This document shows, in pieces, positions 1 to 13,900 of a DNA stretch of 64,000 nucleotides. Made by a program: the position numbers and the translations under genes. The notes beneath the pieces were generated by a model. It saw only the letters and a program-made list of their open reading frames with translations, was not told the origin of the DNA and made no database searches. Every line of letters begins with the position of its first letter. Within the stretch, counting starts at the first letter, position 1. This DNA comes from Siphlonurus alternatus (lineage: Eukaryota > Arthropoda > Insecta > Ephemeroptera > Siphlonuridae), in the NCBI GenBank assembly GCA_949825025.1, contig OX463779.1, positions 39,442,203-39,506,202 on the forward strand, in the 5' to 3' direction.

Positions 1-233
1 AGCGCATATTAATTTTAAATGAAGTCTCTATAAGACCATGAAAGAGAGTGAACGATAAAATTTATAACATGCAAAAGTATAATGCATATGATAGAGTCTT
101 ATGAGATTTAACCCAGCTTCAATATTTATACTCTATAGAGTTATAGTGTTATAGCAATTTAAAGTCTTCTGTTGCAACAAAAACCATTGTCTATGTATTA
201 TATACTCTACAGTCTCTAATGTCTCTATACAAA

Positions 234-235
<2 letters not shown>

Positions 236-317
<82 letters not shown>
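236..317. repeat. (AT)n microsatellite
   Basis: This is an uninterrupted AT dinucleotide run of about 80 bp. The long Ile-Tyr frames across it are artefacts of the repeat. Confidence 0.97.
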
Positions 318-321
<4 letters not shown>

Positions 322-956
322 ATACATATATATTATATATACGGACGTTGCTATATATACGTTGAGTTTTATATATATACGTGTTATTCAGTTTTATTAA
401 ATCATTAATATCTATTTTTTATTTATTTATTTATTTATTTTTAAATAGTTTTACCCAAATCTCAAAGAGGGATTTATTTTTAAGATCTATATATTATAAG
501 TAACGGAAATTAAATCTAACACGGTGACGCTTCTTTAATACCAATTAATTGCATTAATTATAAAGCATGCATGATATAATAACTATAAGAAAAAAATACG
601 ATTTTTTTCAATTATACTTCTTTTACTTCAGATTCCAGATACTTATTTGAAAATTTCAGGATTCTTATTTTATAATGTCATAATTAATGCCGATGCAATA
701 CATGTTAAATGTTAACTTCATGACATTTTATAAATTGTTTTATAAATTAAAATTCATATAGACGAAATGAAGTTTAATTTAATTGTCGATCTCACTACGT
801 CCATGCATATGATGCATGTGCGGCGTGCAGTGGAGTGTGCAGCTTCTATTTTAAACAATTTTAATTGCTTTAAAATTATTACTAACTTTTAAGCATACCA
901 CCAGCACCCATGCATGCAGGCAAGTATATTTATAATATATAATATGTATAATCAAA
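318..956. other. AT-rich DNA, no gene seen
   Basis: The stretch is AT-rich with a short TTTA run near 417-440 and several TGCATGCA-like words. I see no coding region or RNA gene. Confidence 0.6.
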
Positions 957-2307
957 GCATCAAAGCCCGAATGAAAAAAATGCACACACCTAGATGTACC
1001 CCTCGCGATTTGAGGAAAGCCATGCATGCAGAAATTAACAAATATTTCGGGCTTTGCTCATTTAAATTTTGATCATTTCTAGAAGTGATCATGCAAATCA
1101 GAAAAAGCAAAGCCCGACGAGGTATTTTATTTTGGTCTGTGAGTGAATAAAATGAACAATTCTCGGGTAGCGCACCTTACGAAAGGCAAAAGCCGAAAGA
1201 CACCTTTTTATTATCACACACACTGTGAACAGTGTGAGCTATTTGAATATACTTATAATTTCAGTATCGATCTAAAAAAAATTTTATTACAAAAATTGAT
1301 AGAGGGTGCAAAGTTATATCTGCTACTCTGATTTCTTCAGATTTTTTTGTAACCCTGGAACTATATTGCCAAAATGTTTTGCCGAGGTCGGGATCAAACC
1401 CACGCCCCTTTTAGGTCCTATCTTTTTATTAAGAGATGCGTCTAGAGGCGTCACTTTCTCTGTACTTTCAATAATGTTTTAAAACTATAAGTTCACGGCC
1501 TGTAAAAAATCTTTAGAAAATCAGAGTAGCATAACTTTGCACCCTCTATCTATTTCTGCAATAAAAAAATTGAGGTCAATTACTCCATTGCAACGTAATG
1601 TAAACCATATAGGATATTATTTTAAAATTTTTAATTATTTTTTCTCAGATAATGACAGTAACGGCATCGTCAAACTTAAAATAGAAAGGTTCGAGTTTTG
1701 CATTATGCCCTGAAGGATTGCAAATAATCTAAGGCATGTTCTTGCCATGGTAGAAATAAAATAATATAATTCATTATAGATCATGACAGTAAATCTTGCA
1801 AACACAGGAGGCGATAAACGAAACAGTGCCATCATGCATGTATGAAACTCCTGAAAAATTAAATACATTAATTGTATTTATACACTTTCACATAGTTATT
1901 GTCACAGGTTTTATATTTTATTTAAAAAAAAAAAAAATGTACCATAAAAGTGCACACATTTATTATAATTCACACAATTAATAAGAAGGTGTCTTTCGGT
2001 TTTTAATGCCTTTCGTAAGGTGCGCCACCCGAGAATTGTTCATTTTATTCACTTACAGCCCAAAATAAAATGCCTCGTCGGGCTTTGCTTTTTCCGATTT
2101 AATGACTTCTAGAAATGATCAAATTTAAATGAGCAAAGCCCGAAGTAAAACTTCTCGTCAAGTTTTGTTTTTTCTGGTTTGATCACTTCTAGAAATTATC
2201 AAATTTAAACGAGCAAAGCCCGAAATATTTGTTAATTTCGGGCTTTAATTGCTCAAATCGCGACGAGTGGCACATCAAGGTGTGCGCATTTTTTTCGGGC
2301 TTCATGC
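957..2307. mobile_element. Non-autonomous element with ~250-320 bp terminal inverted repeats
   Basis: Positions 957-1213 and 1981-2307 are inverted copies of each other. Both ends begin near GCAT(C/G)AAAGCCCGAA and continue through the words GCAAAGCCCGACGAGG, CCCGAGAATTGTTCATTTTA and the CCTTTCGTAAGGTGCGC region. The right arm is longer because a segment of roughly 80 bp (GAGCAAAGCCCGAA followed by TTGATCACTTCTAGAAAT) is repeated in tandem. The centre holds a MITE of another family (1262-1590). No transposase is visible and I could not define a target-site duplication, so the ends are approximate. Confidence 0.75.
1262..1590. mobile_element. MITE family A copy 1, nested in the 957-2307 element
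   Basis: This is an inverted-repeat element sharing the family core GATAGAGGGTGCAAAGTTAT near one end and TTTGCACCCTCTAT near the other, ending with TTGAGGTCAATTACTCC. Its middle carries GGGATCAAACCCACGCC and TAGGTCCTATCTTTTTATTAA, which it shares with the diverged copy at 33237-33582. The other copies have a GACGTCAC-containing centre instead. It lies between the arms of a larger element, so it was probably inserted later. Confidence 0.8.
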
Positions 2308-2762
2308 CACATGTATATATTTATTTATACTGTATATGATATATGTATAGGAATAAGGAAAACACAAAATATTAAACACGTTACATATCACGTACGTGTA
2401 CCAGGTAATTTGGTGGTGGAATTAAATTTTGCATTCAAAACTTTTTTTTTACCCTTAATATAAAGGGAGGGTAAGATGACCTTAATTGTTAGTTTTTCTT
2501 TATGGTGGGGTGTATCAATGCAATGTCAAATAGAGTATTTTCAAAGTTTTTGTTCTCAATATATGCGTGCACCAAATTTTGTTTCTTAAAAGGGTATATA
2601 AATTGATCTCCAGTATACATTGATGGAATGTTAATTTATTATTGGTAAAATAAACTTGCAATGATCTTTTTCCCTAGTCCCTGCATGTAAAATATAATTA
2701 AATTACCATCTTTTTTAAATTAATTAAAAGTTAATACCCTTGACACCATTTTACCCTTTCGG

Positions 2763-3095
2763 GTGTGGCCATGCATTGCATGCAGGCCGATATTTAGCCT
2801 TGTCAGTAAGAGTTATCTTGCGACCATGCTGAGGCGCGCTTTCCATGCAGGCTCCCAGAACCCTTTCCTGCACTCTCCTGGGCTCCTCTACTACCAGATC
2901 TGTGCAGCCTGCAGTGGCAGTGCAATACTGCAGGGCCTTCCTCCTACCAACTCCATAATCTAGTAATAATTATAAGTCGATCACACCCCTCCCAAAAGTC
3001 ACGAAAAGTCTGCCGGGTTCGGGAATCGAACCGCGCGGGGACCTCTCGGACCAGAGCCAGGGGTACTAACCACTACACTACAGAGCAGTAGATTA
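2763..3095 (-). repeat. Candidate tRNA-derived SINE
   Basis: Read on the minus strand, 3000-3095 contains an A-box-like word (TAGTGTAGTGGTTAGTACC) followed about 35 nt later by a B-box match (GGTTCGATTCC). This is the layout of a tRNA-type pol III promoter. The segment does not close into a proper acceptor stem and the T-stem is mismatched, so it is not a functional tRNA gene. The more GC-rich 2763-2960 stretch, downstream on the minus strand, could be the SINE body. I do not recognise the family, and the element ends are guesses. Confidence 0.45.
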
Positions 3096-3538
3096 ATTAA
3101 TTGCCATTCAATTAAATTCTGTGAATTAATTGTCTTTTTTTTTTACCTCAGAAAAATAGCACTTAAATGCTTACTTAATAGTGGGCGAAATTGCCAAGCA
3201 TCATGACTATATACAGTATTATCATGTATTTTTTTATACTATATGCATAATATGAATTAATTAAATTAAGCCATATATGCAGCGCGCGCAGCACCTCGAT
3301 CGGTCGTCGTTTTGGCCGGTTTTGACAGCAGAGAGTATATACACGTATACTCGGTATACTCTCATCAAATTTGATTCTATCTGTTCTATCATAACACAAT
3401 TTTATGAATTTCATCATGCACCATAATATATTGGACTTATATATGATATGTTGTGTTGGTTGTGCATGCATGTATGCATGAGCATTGGGTGCTAGCTGAC
3501 ATTGTGGGTCGATCGGATCTACTCCTTCATGCCGGGGT

Positions 3539-5306
<1,768 letters not shown>

Positions 5307-5315
5307 TGCCGGGGT

Positions 5316-6096
<781 letters not shown>

Positions 6097-6332
6097 CATC
6101 TTTTTAAAAAATTCGTAATTAAATCCCTAATTAAGGTAGGTTAAAAATTTTAGCAGATAATTAAAGCCAAGAGTTGACATTAACAGGAAATTAAAAATAG
6201 TTTAAAATTTTGAAGTTAATCGGCGTTTAATCGGTGATTAATTAATTTTTTATCAAAAGCTCGCGGATAGATAGTAAAAAAAAGCATAGAAATAATTTTT
6301 TTATGAAAAAAAGCTTCGAGTAAGAAACATAG

Positions 6333-6856
6333 AGTACGTTCGAGGTGACTGTCCAACCCTGTCCGGACTGGTCTGTGAAAATGGCGGCATATTTTGGTCA
6401 CGTGGTCTGAAACGTCATATTTACGTCACTGTCTGGTTTTGAAGAAAAAACGCGCAGTCCGACGGATCGACTGCTATCAACTGTCGGGCGCGTGAAAGGG
6501 GGCGTACAGTACTTTTTGGTACAGTAAAAATGGAGCCCGCTGCTGTAGATCGCTGCAATTAATAGAGAAAAGGTGCATGTATCCCGTCCCGCCCAAGGAT
6601 TGCGCCAAAATTACCAAAACATTGCGCATTTCGAGTATTGCGACGCATTTCGTTGTTTAGTTTAGTTCTACAGTCCGACTATAGAGGGACTCGTCCGACT
6701 TTTTAGCCGGACCGCTCAACACCGGCCGGACTGCGGAAGTGACGTCATGAGAGGGGAGGTAAGGAGGGGAAATGGACGGCAGTCCGACTGTAAAAAAACG
6801 ATTTTAGACGGTCCGGACCGGTCCGGACTGGGTTGGACAGTCACCTCGAACGCACT
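6333..6856. mobile_element. 524-bp non-autonomous DNA transposon in the left palindrome arm
   Basis: The ends are inverted repeats starting AGT(A/G)CGTTCGAGGTGACTGT. The direct repeat CATAG flanks the insertion (6328-6332 and 6857-6861). The matching position in the other arm (about 19622-19626) reads straight through one CATAG, which is a natural empty site. Subterminal copies of GTCCGGACTG and GTCCGACT are frequent. There is no coding capacity. A 5-bp duplication does not point clearly to one superfamily. Confidence 0.92.
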
Positions 6857-7260
6857 CATAGCTTGTGTTTTCTAGTTTTCGAAACTGTCATTAACTTTAA
6901 TTTACGTTCGTATTTAACGGAGATATGAGCGGATGAAGAAGAGCGCGCGTGGTCGCTCCGACGTTCAAACGACAATACAGCTGCCCGCTATGCACGCATT
7001 TAGGCTTGCGCGCTCTCTTGTCGCCGGCTTTACTTCTGTCGTGCAATAAAATATTATATGAAGTATGGGGGTAGTAAAACCCAATTTACCCCCTCCCACC
7101 CCCCCGAAATCTGTATGATATGGATTTTGAGAATTTCAGGATATTATATATTTATAATAATAATATAGAAAGATCATGATATAGAATCCATATATTATAG
7201 ATAATAAAAGACATGTTATGGCATTTTGTAAACAATAAATTTATAATCTTTGTGGGAAGG

Positions 7261-7349
7261 TATGGCGTAATGCGTTTAACCGGGATTCGTCAGATCACCG
7301 AAGTTAAGCAACGCTGTGCGTGGTTGCTAGTTGGATTGGTGACCATTGT
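7261..7349 (+). ncRNA. 5S rRNA-like segment in the left palindrome arm
   Basis: The words GTCAGATCACCGAAGTTAAG, then CAACGCTGTGCGTGGTTG, then CTAGTTGGATTGGTGACC follow the order and spacing of the internal half of an animal 5S rRNA gene (…GATCACCGAAGTTAAGCA…GGTTAGTACTTGGATGGGTGACC…). They include the A box, intermediate element and C box of the type-1 pol III promoter. The 5' end of 5S is poorly matched and the 3' terminal stem is absent, so this is a 5S-derived promoter-like module and not a 5S gene. An inverted copy lies at 19132-19219. Confidence 0.75.
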
Positions 7350-8180
7350 ATTTTCAACAGAAATCACATTTCTCACCCAGGGGTAAATCATTGCGCTTTT
7401 CTACCCACCATATGGTTCCCCTGCATGGTTTTGTACCATTGCACTACGGTCCATTGACAGAAGCTGTAGCGTCTATTGTAGTTGAGATTTCCACGTTTCC
7501 CTCAATCGTATATAGGCAAATTAATGCTGGGATGGATTGCATGGCCGGGGTAATCCCCGTTCTATACAGAAGACTCCGCGAAACGTTTATACGAATGAGC
7601 ACTTTTTAGTTTTTAGTGAGTGAACTGCTCATCAATCTTTTTCATTTGTCACATGGGCTGTTTTACGGAAATTTTGAGTATAATATATAATATATGTACA
7701 ATTATGTTATAGTATTGTAAAGTTCCCATCACGAGGAAATGAAATAAAACGCTCAAGTTGGAGTTTTGGAAGGTCTGTGGTTTCAAACTCACATTTGTTA
7801 TATATAGTGATCGAAGTAATAGTATATAATTAACATTAGGAATTAAAAGTATCCAATTATGGTTTGATACATGCAGGAAAGAAATATAATCTATAACATG
7901 CGAAAATTTATAATAAAGAGTAAGAAGTTTAGTTGTACATATTGTATGCAAAAATGTATACATTCTTATTGACTCTGTACTCGCATAAGAGATGCACATA
8001 ATGATAAACATTATTCTCAATGTTATAATAATATATATTCTTAGATTCTTACTATATAAATTTACTGTTGATAGGACCTGCAGGTTATAATCCTGGAAAA
8101 TCAACTACTATACGAGAATTTTGCGTTCAATATGCGTATGCATAATGTTATGTACATTACTTAACAAAATTGTCTTGAAA

Positions 8181-8374
8181 ATTTAATTTCAATATATTTT
8201 TCTCAACTATTACAATAAAATAATTTGCAATATAACGTATAAGTGAAAATATTAATATTTTGATTAATGAATGGGGATATACACAGTACAATAATATAAT
8301 ATATAATTATACATTTCTTGTAAAATTAATTTAATTATTAAATATTTGGTTCTTATGTAGTCAACTAAAATATA
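8181..8374. other. Loop of the giant palindrome
   Basis: This is 194 bp of AT-rich sequence that differs between strands and separates the two inner arms. No coding or RNA feature is seen. Confidence 0.85.
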
Positions 8375-9013
8375 TTTCAAGACAATTTTGTTAAGTAATG
8401 TACATAACATTATGCATACGCATATTGAACGCAAAATTCTCGTATAGTAGTTGATTTTCCAGGATTATAACCTGCAGGTCCTATCAACAGTAAATTTATA
8501 TAGTAAGAATCTAAGAATATATATTATTATAACATTGAGAATAATGTTTATCATTATGTGCATCTCTTATGCGAGTACAGAGTCAATAAGAATGTATACA
8601 TTTTTGCATACAATATGTACAACTAAACTTCTTACTCTTTATTATAAATTTTCGCATGTTATAGATTATATTTCTTTCCTGCATGTATCAAACCATAATT
8701 GGATACTTTTAATTCCTAATGTTAATTATATACTATTACTTCGATCACTATATATAACAAATGTGAGTTTGAAACCACAGACCTTCCAAAACTCCAACTT
8801 GAGCGTTTTATTTCATTTCCTCGTGATGGGAACTTTACAATACTATAACATAATTGTACATATATTATATATTATACTCAAAATTTCCGTAAAACAGCCC
8901 ATGTGACAAATGAAAAAGATTGATGAGCAGTTCACTCACTAAAAACTAAAAAGTGCTCATTCGTATAAACGTTTCGCGGAGTCTTCTGTATAGAACGGGG
9001 ATTACCCCGGCCA
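8375..9013. repeat. Right arm of the giant palindrome, proximal part
   Basis: This is the inverted copy of 7542-8180. It stops exactly at CCCCGGCCA (9005-9013), the left target duplication of the P-type transposon. The arm resumes at 18939 after that transposon and its second CCCCGGCCA copy. Confidence 0.96.
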
Positions 9014-9044
9014 CAAGGTCCCTCTACATAAGGTTGGACGCTCC
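9014..9044 (+). repeat. P-type transposon terminal inverted repeat, left
   Basis: It is 31 bp and identical to the complement of 18899-18929. Its positions 13-21 read ACATAAGGT, the same nine bases at the same offset as in the 31-bp Drosophila P-element terminus as I recall it. Confidence 0.93.
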
Positions 9045-10635
9045 CAGAGAATTTTATACTGGACTGCGCTTCTAATCTGACAGCCAATCAGAGAATGTTA
9101 CGTCACAGGCTCGAGCTGTGACAGCTGTTAAGAATGTTATATGGCGCTTATATGGTGCATTCGGGAGCATTTTGATCCCAGCGTTTTTTTTTTAATCTGA
9201 CTCGTTAAATATTAATATTTATTGTGATTTAATGATTTTCGCATTCTACGGTATTAAAATTGTCTACCTCTTTAGCATTCTCACCCTACTTAATTGAATT
9301 TTTAGGCAGTTAAAAAAACTTAAAGCTGATTCCGACACGGTCCCGTGTTACAGTAGGTTTTTGTGATGCACCTTTGGAAAAGAAGGAAGAAATAAAAAGT
9401 AAAAGTTACATTAAAATTTGAAATGCAAGTGAGTATGATATAAGGTATGCATATAATATAATGTATTAATAGTATATTTATAAGTCTGCACTATGTATTG
9501 TATGCATGTACTGTAGAATAGAATATACTGCATACAATTATATTTATAATATTCTTTGACATAATACATAATATATTATGTATAGAATAATGTATGCATC
9601 ATGTACTGTCTGCATACACGACTCTACTAGCTGTGTGTGCTCTAAACTGTAATAATCATATGCCCGAATTATATACTTAATTATGTCAATTGTGTGTGGT
9701 TGCACTTCTCACTTTGGTCCATGGTGTCCGTCCTGACTGAGGTTATAGTTATGTCTGTTGTGACTTTCGTCACCCTCACTGGACCGGCTTTACACTATGC
9801 ATAATTAACAATAGAGTATGCATACATGCGTAGTTCATTTGATTACAAACAACTACAGTACTGTAGCAATAAAATGTGAGAAACGTAGATATTTATTCTT
9901 TCGTGAATCACACCCATGCATTGTCATTTTCTTTACAATTTAAGACATAATATGCCGTAATTACATAGATGTGTACAGTACTGTAAATCTGCAGTACTAA
10001 ATGCACTAACAGGAGCTTTAGGTTTTGCTTATTCCCGGACTTACTTAAAACATTACGGTATGCATATTTTGACATCACAACACGTACTGTTTTTTATTGT
10101 CCGTCACAATGTCTAGAACAAGATATCAGAGCTTGTCATGCAGAATATTGTTGTGAAATATTCTAATCAAAGGCAATAGAAGTCTTGTTGTTTTGTACAT
10201 TATATTGGCAACGACGCTCTCTCAATTTTGTGTTATTAGCTACACTGAAAATTAAAATAGAGAATGTTTCACACAAACCTGAAGTAAATATACACAATTC
10301 CTCTCACTTTCTATCCTGCACTACAGGTCTTGTTTGATAATAACTTATTTTTTCTTTACTCGGGATCTTAGACGTGTGATGATATTTGCAGGCGCTTCCT
10401 CGAAACACATTTTGAGGGGAGTAATCTCTGATGTGAAGGAATGCAGGACACATGAGTAACAAGACAAGAGCATGCATGCGGCTGCATACCAAAACCTTTG
10501 ACGATGACAGGTGAGTCTGCTGCAATACTAAAAAATAAAAATGACCCCTCCCATCCCCCCCACTCATTTCCCCAAATTTTTATAAATATTGCCTCCTGTA
10601 AAATAATTACTATTACTTTTTTAGTATATTAGGTA

Positions 10636-10648
10636 CGTATTTATTTTA
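10636..10648 (-). terminator. Likely polyadenylation signal of the P-type transposase
   Basis: On the minus strand an AATAAAATAAA word lies about 330 nt after the transposase stop codon. Confidence 0.45.
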
Positions 10649-10971
10649 TTTCATGAATGATACAACATGCATTAATACATGATAAATGTAGTTCATTATA
10701 AACACTTGATATCTACAAGTTATAATTAATAATTATGAAGTATAATCAACATTAAGTAACCATTTAATTTTACTGGTTTAAAGAAAAGAAAAAGAAAACT
10801 ACATAATCAAAAGAAGTTTCTGCATACTTCTAACTGAAATTACATGAGATATAAATATGTACATACTTTAACTTTTACTAAAATTAACGGAAAGAAATAA
10901 AAAACAGGGCCTTATAGAATAAGCATGATAAAAAAAATATGTTTTTTATGTTGTCTATTTAAATTACATTA

Positions 10972-13900
10972 CTAAGAGTAAAACTTTGAGAACGTTTTGT
11001 TGTTGACATTACTGGCTTGACGGATAATGTCAGCATTAAAGTGTCTGATACGAATAAATAACCTGGTCCTGGCAAATAGTGTTGCAATTTTTAGGTTGCA
11101 ATTAAGATGTTGTTCAATTAGTTTGCTTAGCTTTTTAACACAACCTTCCTCTGTGTTAAATTTTGCACCATGGTATTGATGAAAAATTTTGTCCATATTT
11201 GCTACCTGCATTAAAAAAATTTCTGTTGGTTGTATTAAACCACCCTCCGATAACAATGTTATCCAATCAGGTAAATCATCATTGGGATTTGTTGTTAACA
11301 TTGCAGTTGGCGTACCAAGGTGCGGCATCTCATGGCGGAATCTATATGCAATGTAGCCAGCCAGATACCTCAAACCTTCCATACGAATTGCATCAGAAGT
11401 AGTCATTATTTTAATTGATATTGGTGTAGTTGTGTTTTGCTTACTATTATCTTCATCTAGTTCCTCAGAAGGAGGATATTGTAATAATTCTTCATCCTCA
11501 CTTTTCTCATCAAATTCATCGTGAGCTTCTACATTTTCATTTCCGAAACCCTCAATGACATACATAGAGAAACAAATTTCTTCCTCTGTTTGGACTTCAG
11601 ACCCATAGTTTTTATCTTTAATACTGTCGATGACAGGAAAATTGTGTGTGTCGTCCTTTTCACAGTTTGTATTGTGAACTATTGCGTCCGGATTTTTACA
11701 AAGTATATATTTCCTTAGCCGATATTTGAACTCTGTTGGAGTAGGATTAGTATAGGTTATTCCAGCAGCTCTTATGATGGAGAAGAAGTTCTCAAGCAGG
11801 TCTTGGTTTAAGCGATAAGTTAAAATATATTTAATATCTGGAAATTTATTTGTTATCTCCTTAAAAAGAAGAGGTAGTGCTCGAGATGACATGACAATGC
11901 CTTTCTGAAATGGTAGCATTTTCTTGTGTTTATCAACTACCATTTCTTTCATAAAATAGATAATGTCATCTAAAACTTTCTGCTGTGCATCCAAGTTTAA
12001 GCCGAAGGCCTGCTGATGTGGTAGGTTATTTGGCTTCATAGAACGAACATTCATAATGTCGAACCATTTATTTACCAAGTCTAAAACATCACTACATGTT
12101 TCCCAAGCTGGGTCTTGCAGGAGCCCTCGCATTCCACACCAACGCACTGCAGTAGAATTTGTCCTTGAACACAATTGAGCAGCAGGTCTTACTCTTTGCC
12201 TTCCTCTTTTAGTAACAGTTAGTTGGCCTTGGTCTAATTTGTGTGCTAATCTAATTTCGCTTTTATCTTTCATTATTTCATCAAGAGTATTTTGCAAAAT
12301 TGTCTTGGTTACAAATTGTCCATCAAAGTGGAATCCATCATCTAAAAAATGATTCCTAAACAACTTGAGCATATGTGGAGCATCGCCGAAGAAATAAATA
12401 TTGGTATTGGGGTCACTTGGATGTCTGATTGAAACATTATTCATATTAATACCCAGTTGAGTCCAAAATCCTCTGTTTCCACCTCCAAGGTCACACACTG
12501 TTGAGACAACTGTGTACCCTGCTTGATGAAGATCACATACTATTTCTAAATAAATTTCACGTGTCATCTGTTGATCAAATTGATAGTATATCGGCTGTTT
12601 CCAATTACTAAAGAGAGATCTTAACATTACAACTTGAGCATTGCCATATGGGCCTTGGACTTGATCTAATCCTTTGTCGTAACAATATTTGCTGCTGATC
12701 TTCATCTCATCAAATGATAAAACCAAAAGTTTTTCTCTTGATGAGAGTGATTCAGCTTTCATAGCCATCAGACGCAAAACTTCAGACTGGATTCCGGGCT
12801 TGCAGGGAAGTTTTCTTGCCCATTTTCTTAAGACGGTAATGCATGGAAGTGGTATTTTCATCTTATATCTCATGAATTGATAAGCTTTTGACCCAGCTGA
12901 ATGTAATGCCATAGCTGAACTTATGTCCTCTGAATTCCATACAACCCTTTTGGCTCCTAGTAAACGTTTAACTTGCCCTGTAGTGAACACTTCAGATAGG
13001 ATTTCTTGAGCTCTTTTTTCTCCGTCTTCTTTGCTTTTATTTGAAGCAGTTTTTAAATCATCCAGAAGTTTTAAGTTTTTTTTGAAGAGTTCACAATTAG
13101 AAATTCGATATTCCTCTAATTGTTTCTCGTGTTTTTTAAATTTATTTAATTCATTTTCCAGAGATGTTATTTTTTCCTTCAATATTTTATTTTCTATTAT
13201 AATTTCTTCCTCACCTCTTTCATTGTAAGTTTCTATACAATCATTTGATATTTCTTGGGTTTCTTCTGGTATGCCACAAAACATGCAGCACCGATTATTT
13301 GTTGTTATATTTGGATGATTATTTTCTCTGTCTTGTAACATATGTTTATCAGTTGGTTTATGTGGAATGAACCTTGACTTGCAAAATGATGTTTTATTTA
13401 TGGTTTCAACATTCTTGGAATTGTGTGAGGTATGGAGCTCTTGTGAGAGGCCAGGCTTTGCTGCAGCTTCGCTCGGTGAATTTTCAGCATGCTGCTGGAG
13501 AACTGTGTTTAAGTATGAAATCTTTTTTGAACCAGGTGAATGATGTGTCACAGTTGTACGAAGATCTTCAGCTGTGCTTGAAGAAGGCAGCGGTGGGCCA
13601 GGGTTCGAGGTTGGTAGCTGCTGCGTCTCTGTCGTCTTCAAAGGTGTAACTTGGCTTGGAGGAGACGCTTGCTGTGGCAGATTTGGCCAAGAGAGCGGTG
13701 CCACACAAAGTAGTAACTGTTTCGCAGCTGTTTGCAGGGTAAGATCGCTGGGAGTAATGGGTGAATTTGTAGCTTTCTTTGGAAGCAATTTCCTTTTTCT
13801 CGGCAGCTGAGATGGTTCATGTGGTTTTGAGGCAGATCCATTTGGAGCAGGTCTGCACCTGCAAAAAGATTTGTAATTAACTCAAATTGAGAAGTGCTTT

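Larger units (their letters stand above)
6100..8180. repeat. Left arm of a giant palindrome
   Basis: This is the reverse complement of 8375-9013 joined to 18939-19856. The inner part (7542-8180) pairs base for base with 8375-9013 in the stretches I compared, so any frame on one arm is mirrored on the other. The outer part (6100-7541) pairs with 18939-19856 once a 524-bp insertion (6333-6856) is removed. I saw only isolated differences, such as one A in an A-run near 6188 and one G/A near 6865. The outer tip is CTTTTTAAAAAATTCG at 6100 and its complement ends at 19856. Corrected arm length is about 1,552 bp. The loop between the arms is 8181-8374. Confidence 0.95.

Noticed and set aside
3001..3095. 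A functional tRNA gene on the minus strand.
   Set aside because: A and B boxes are present, but the acceptor and T-stems do not pair.
7261..7349. A working 5S rRNA gene.
   Set aside because: The first 40 bases and the 3' closing stem do not match 5S, so only the promoter-like core is credible.
7649..8906. Identical 151-residue open frames on opposite strands (7649-8104 minus, 8451-8906 plus).
   Set aside because: They are mirror images created by the palindrome, with low-complexity hydrophobic composition and no motif. They are not a gene pair.
13638..13841. A separate small gene on the minus strand, plus plus-strand frames at 13374-13810.
   Set aside because: These are other frames of the transposase exon 3, whose motif-rich frame is clearly the coding one.
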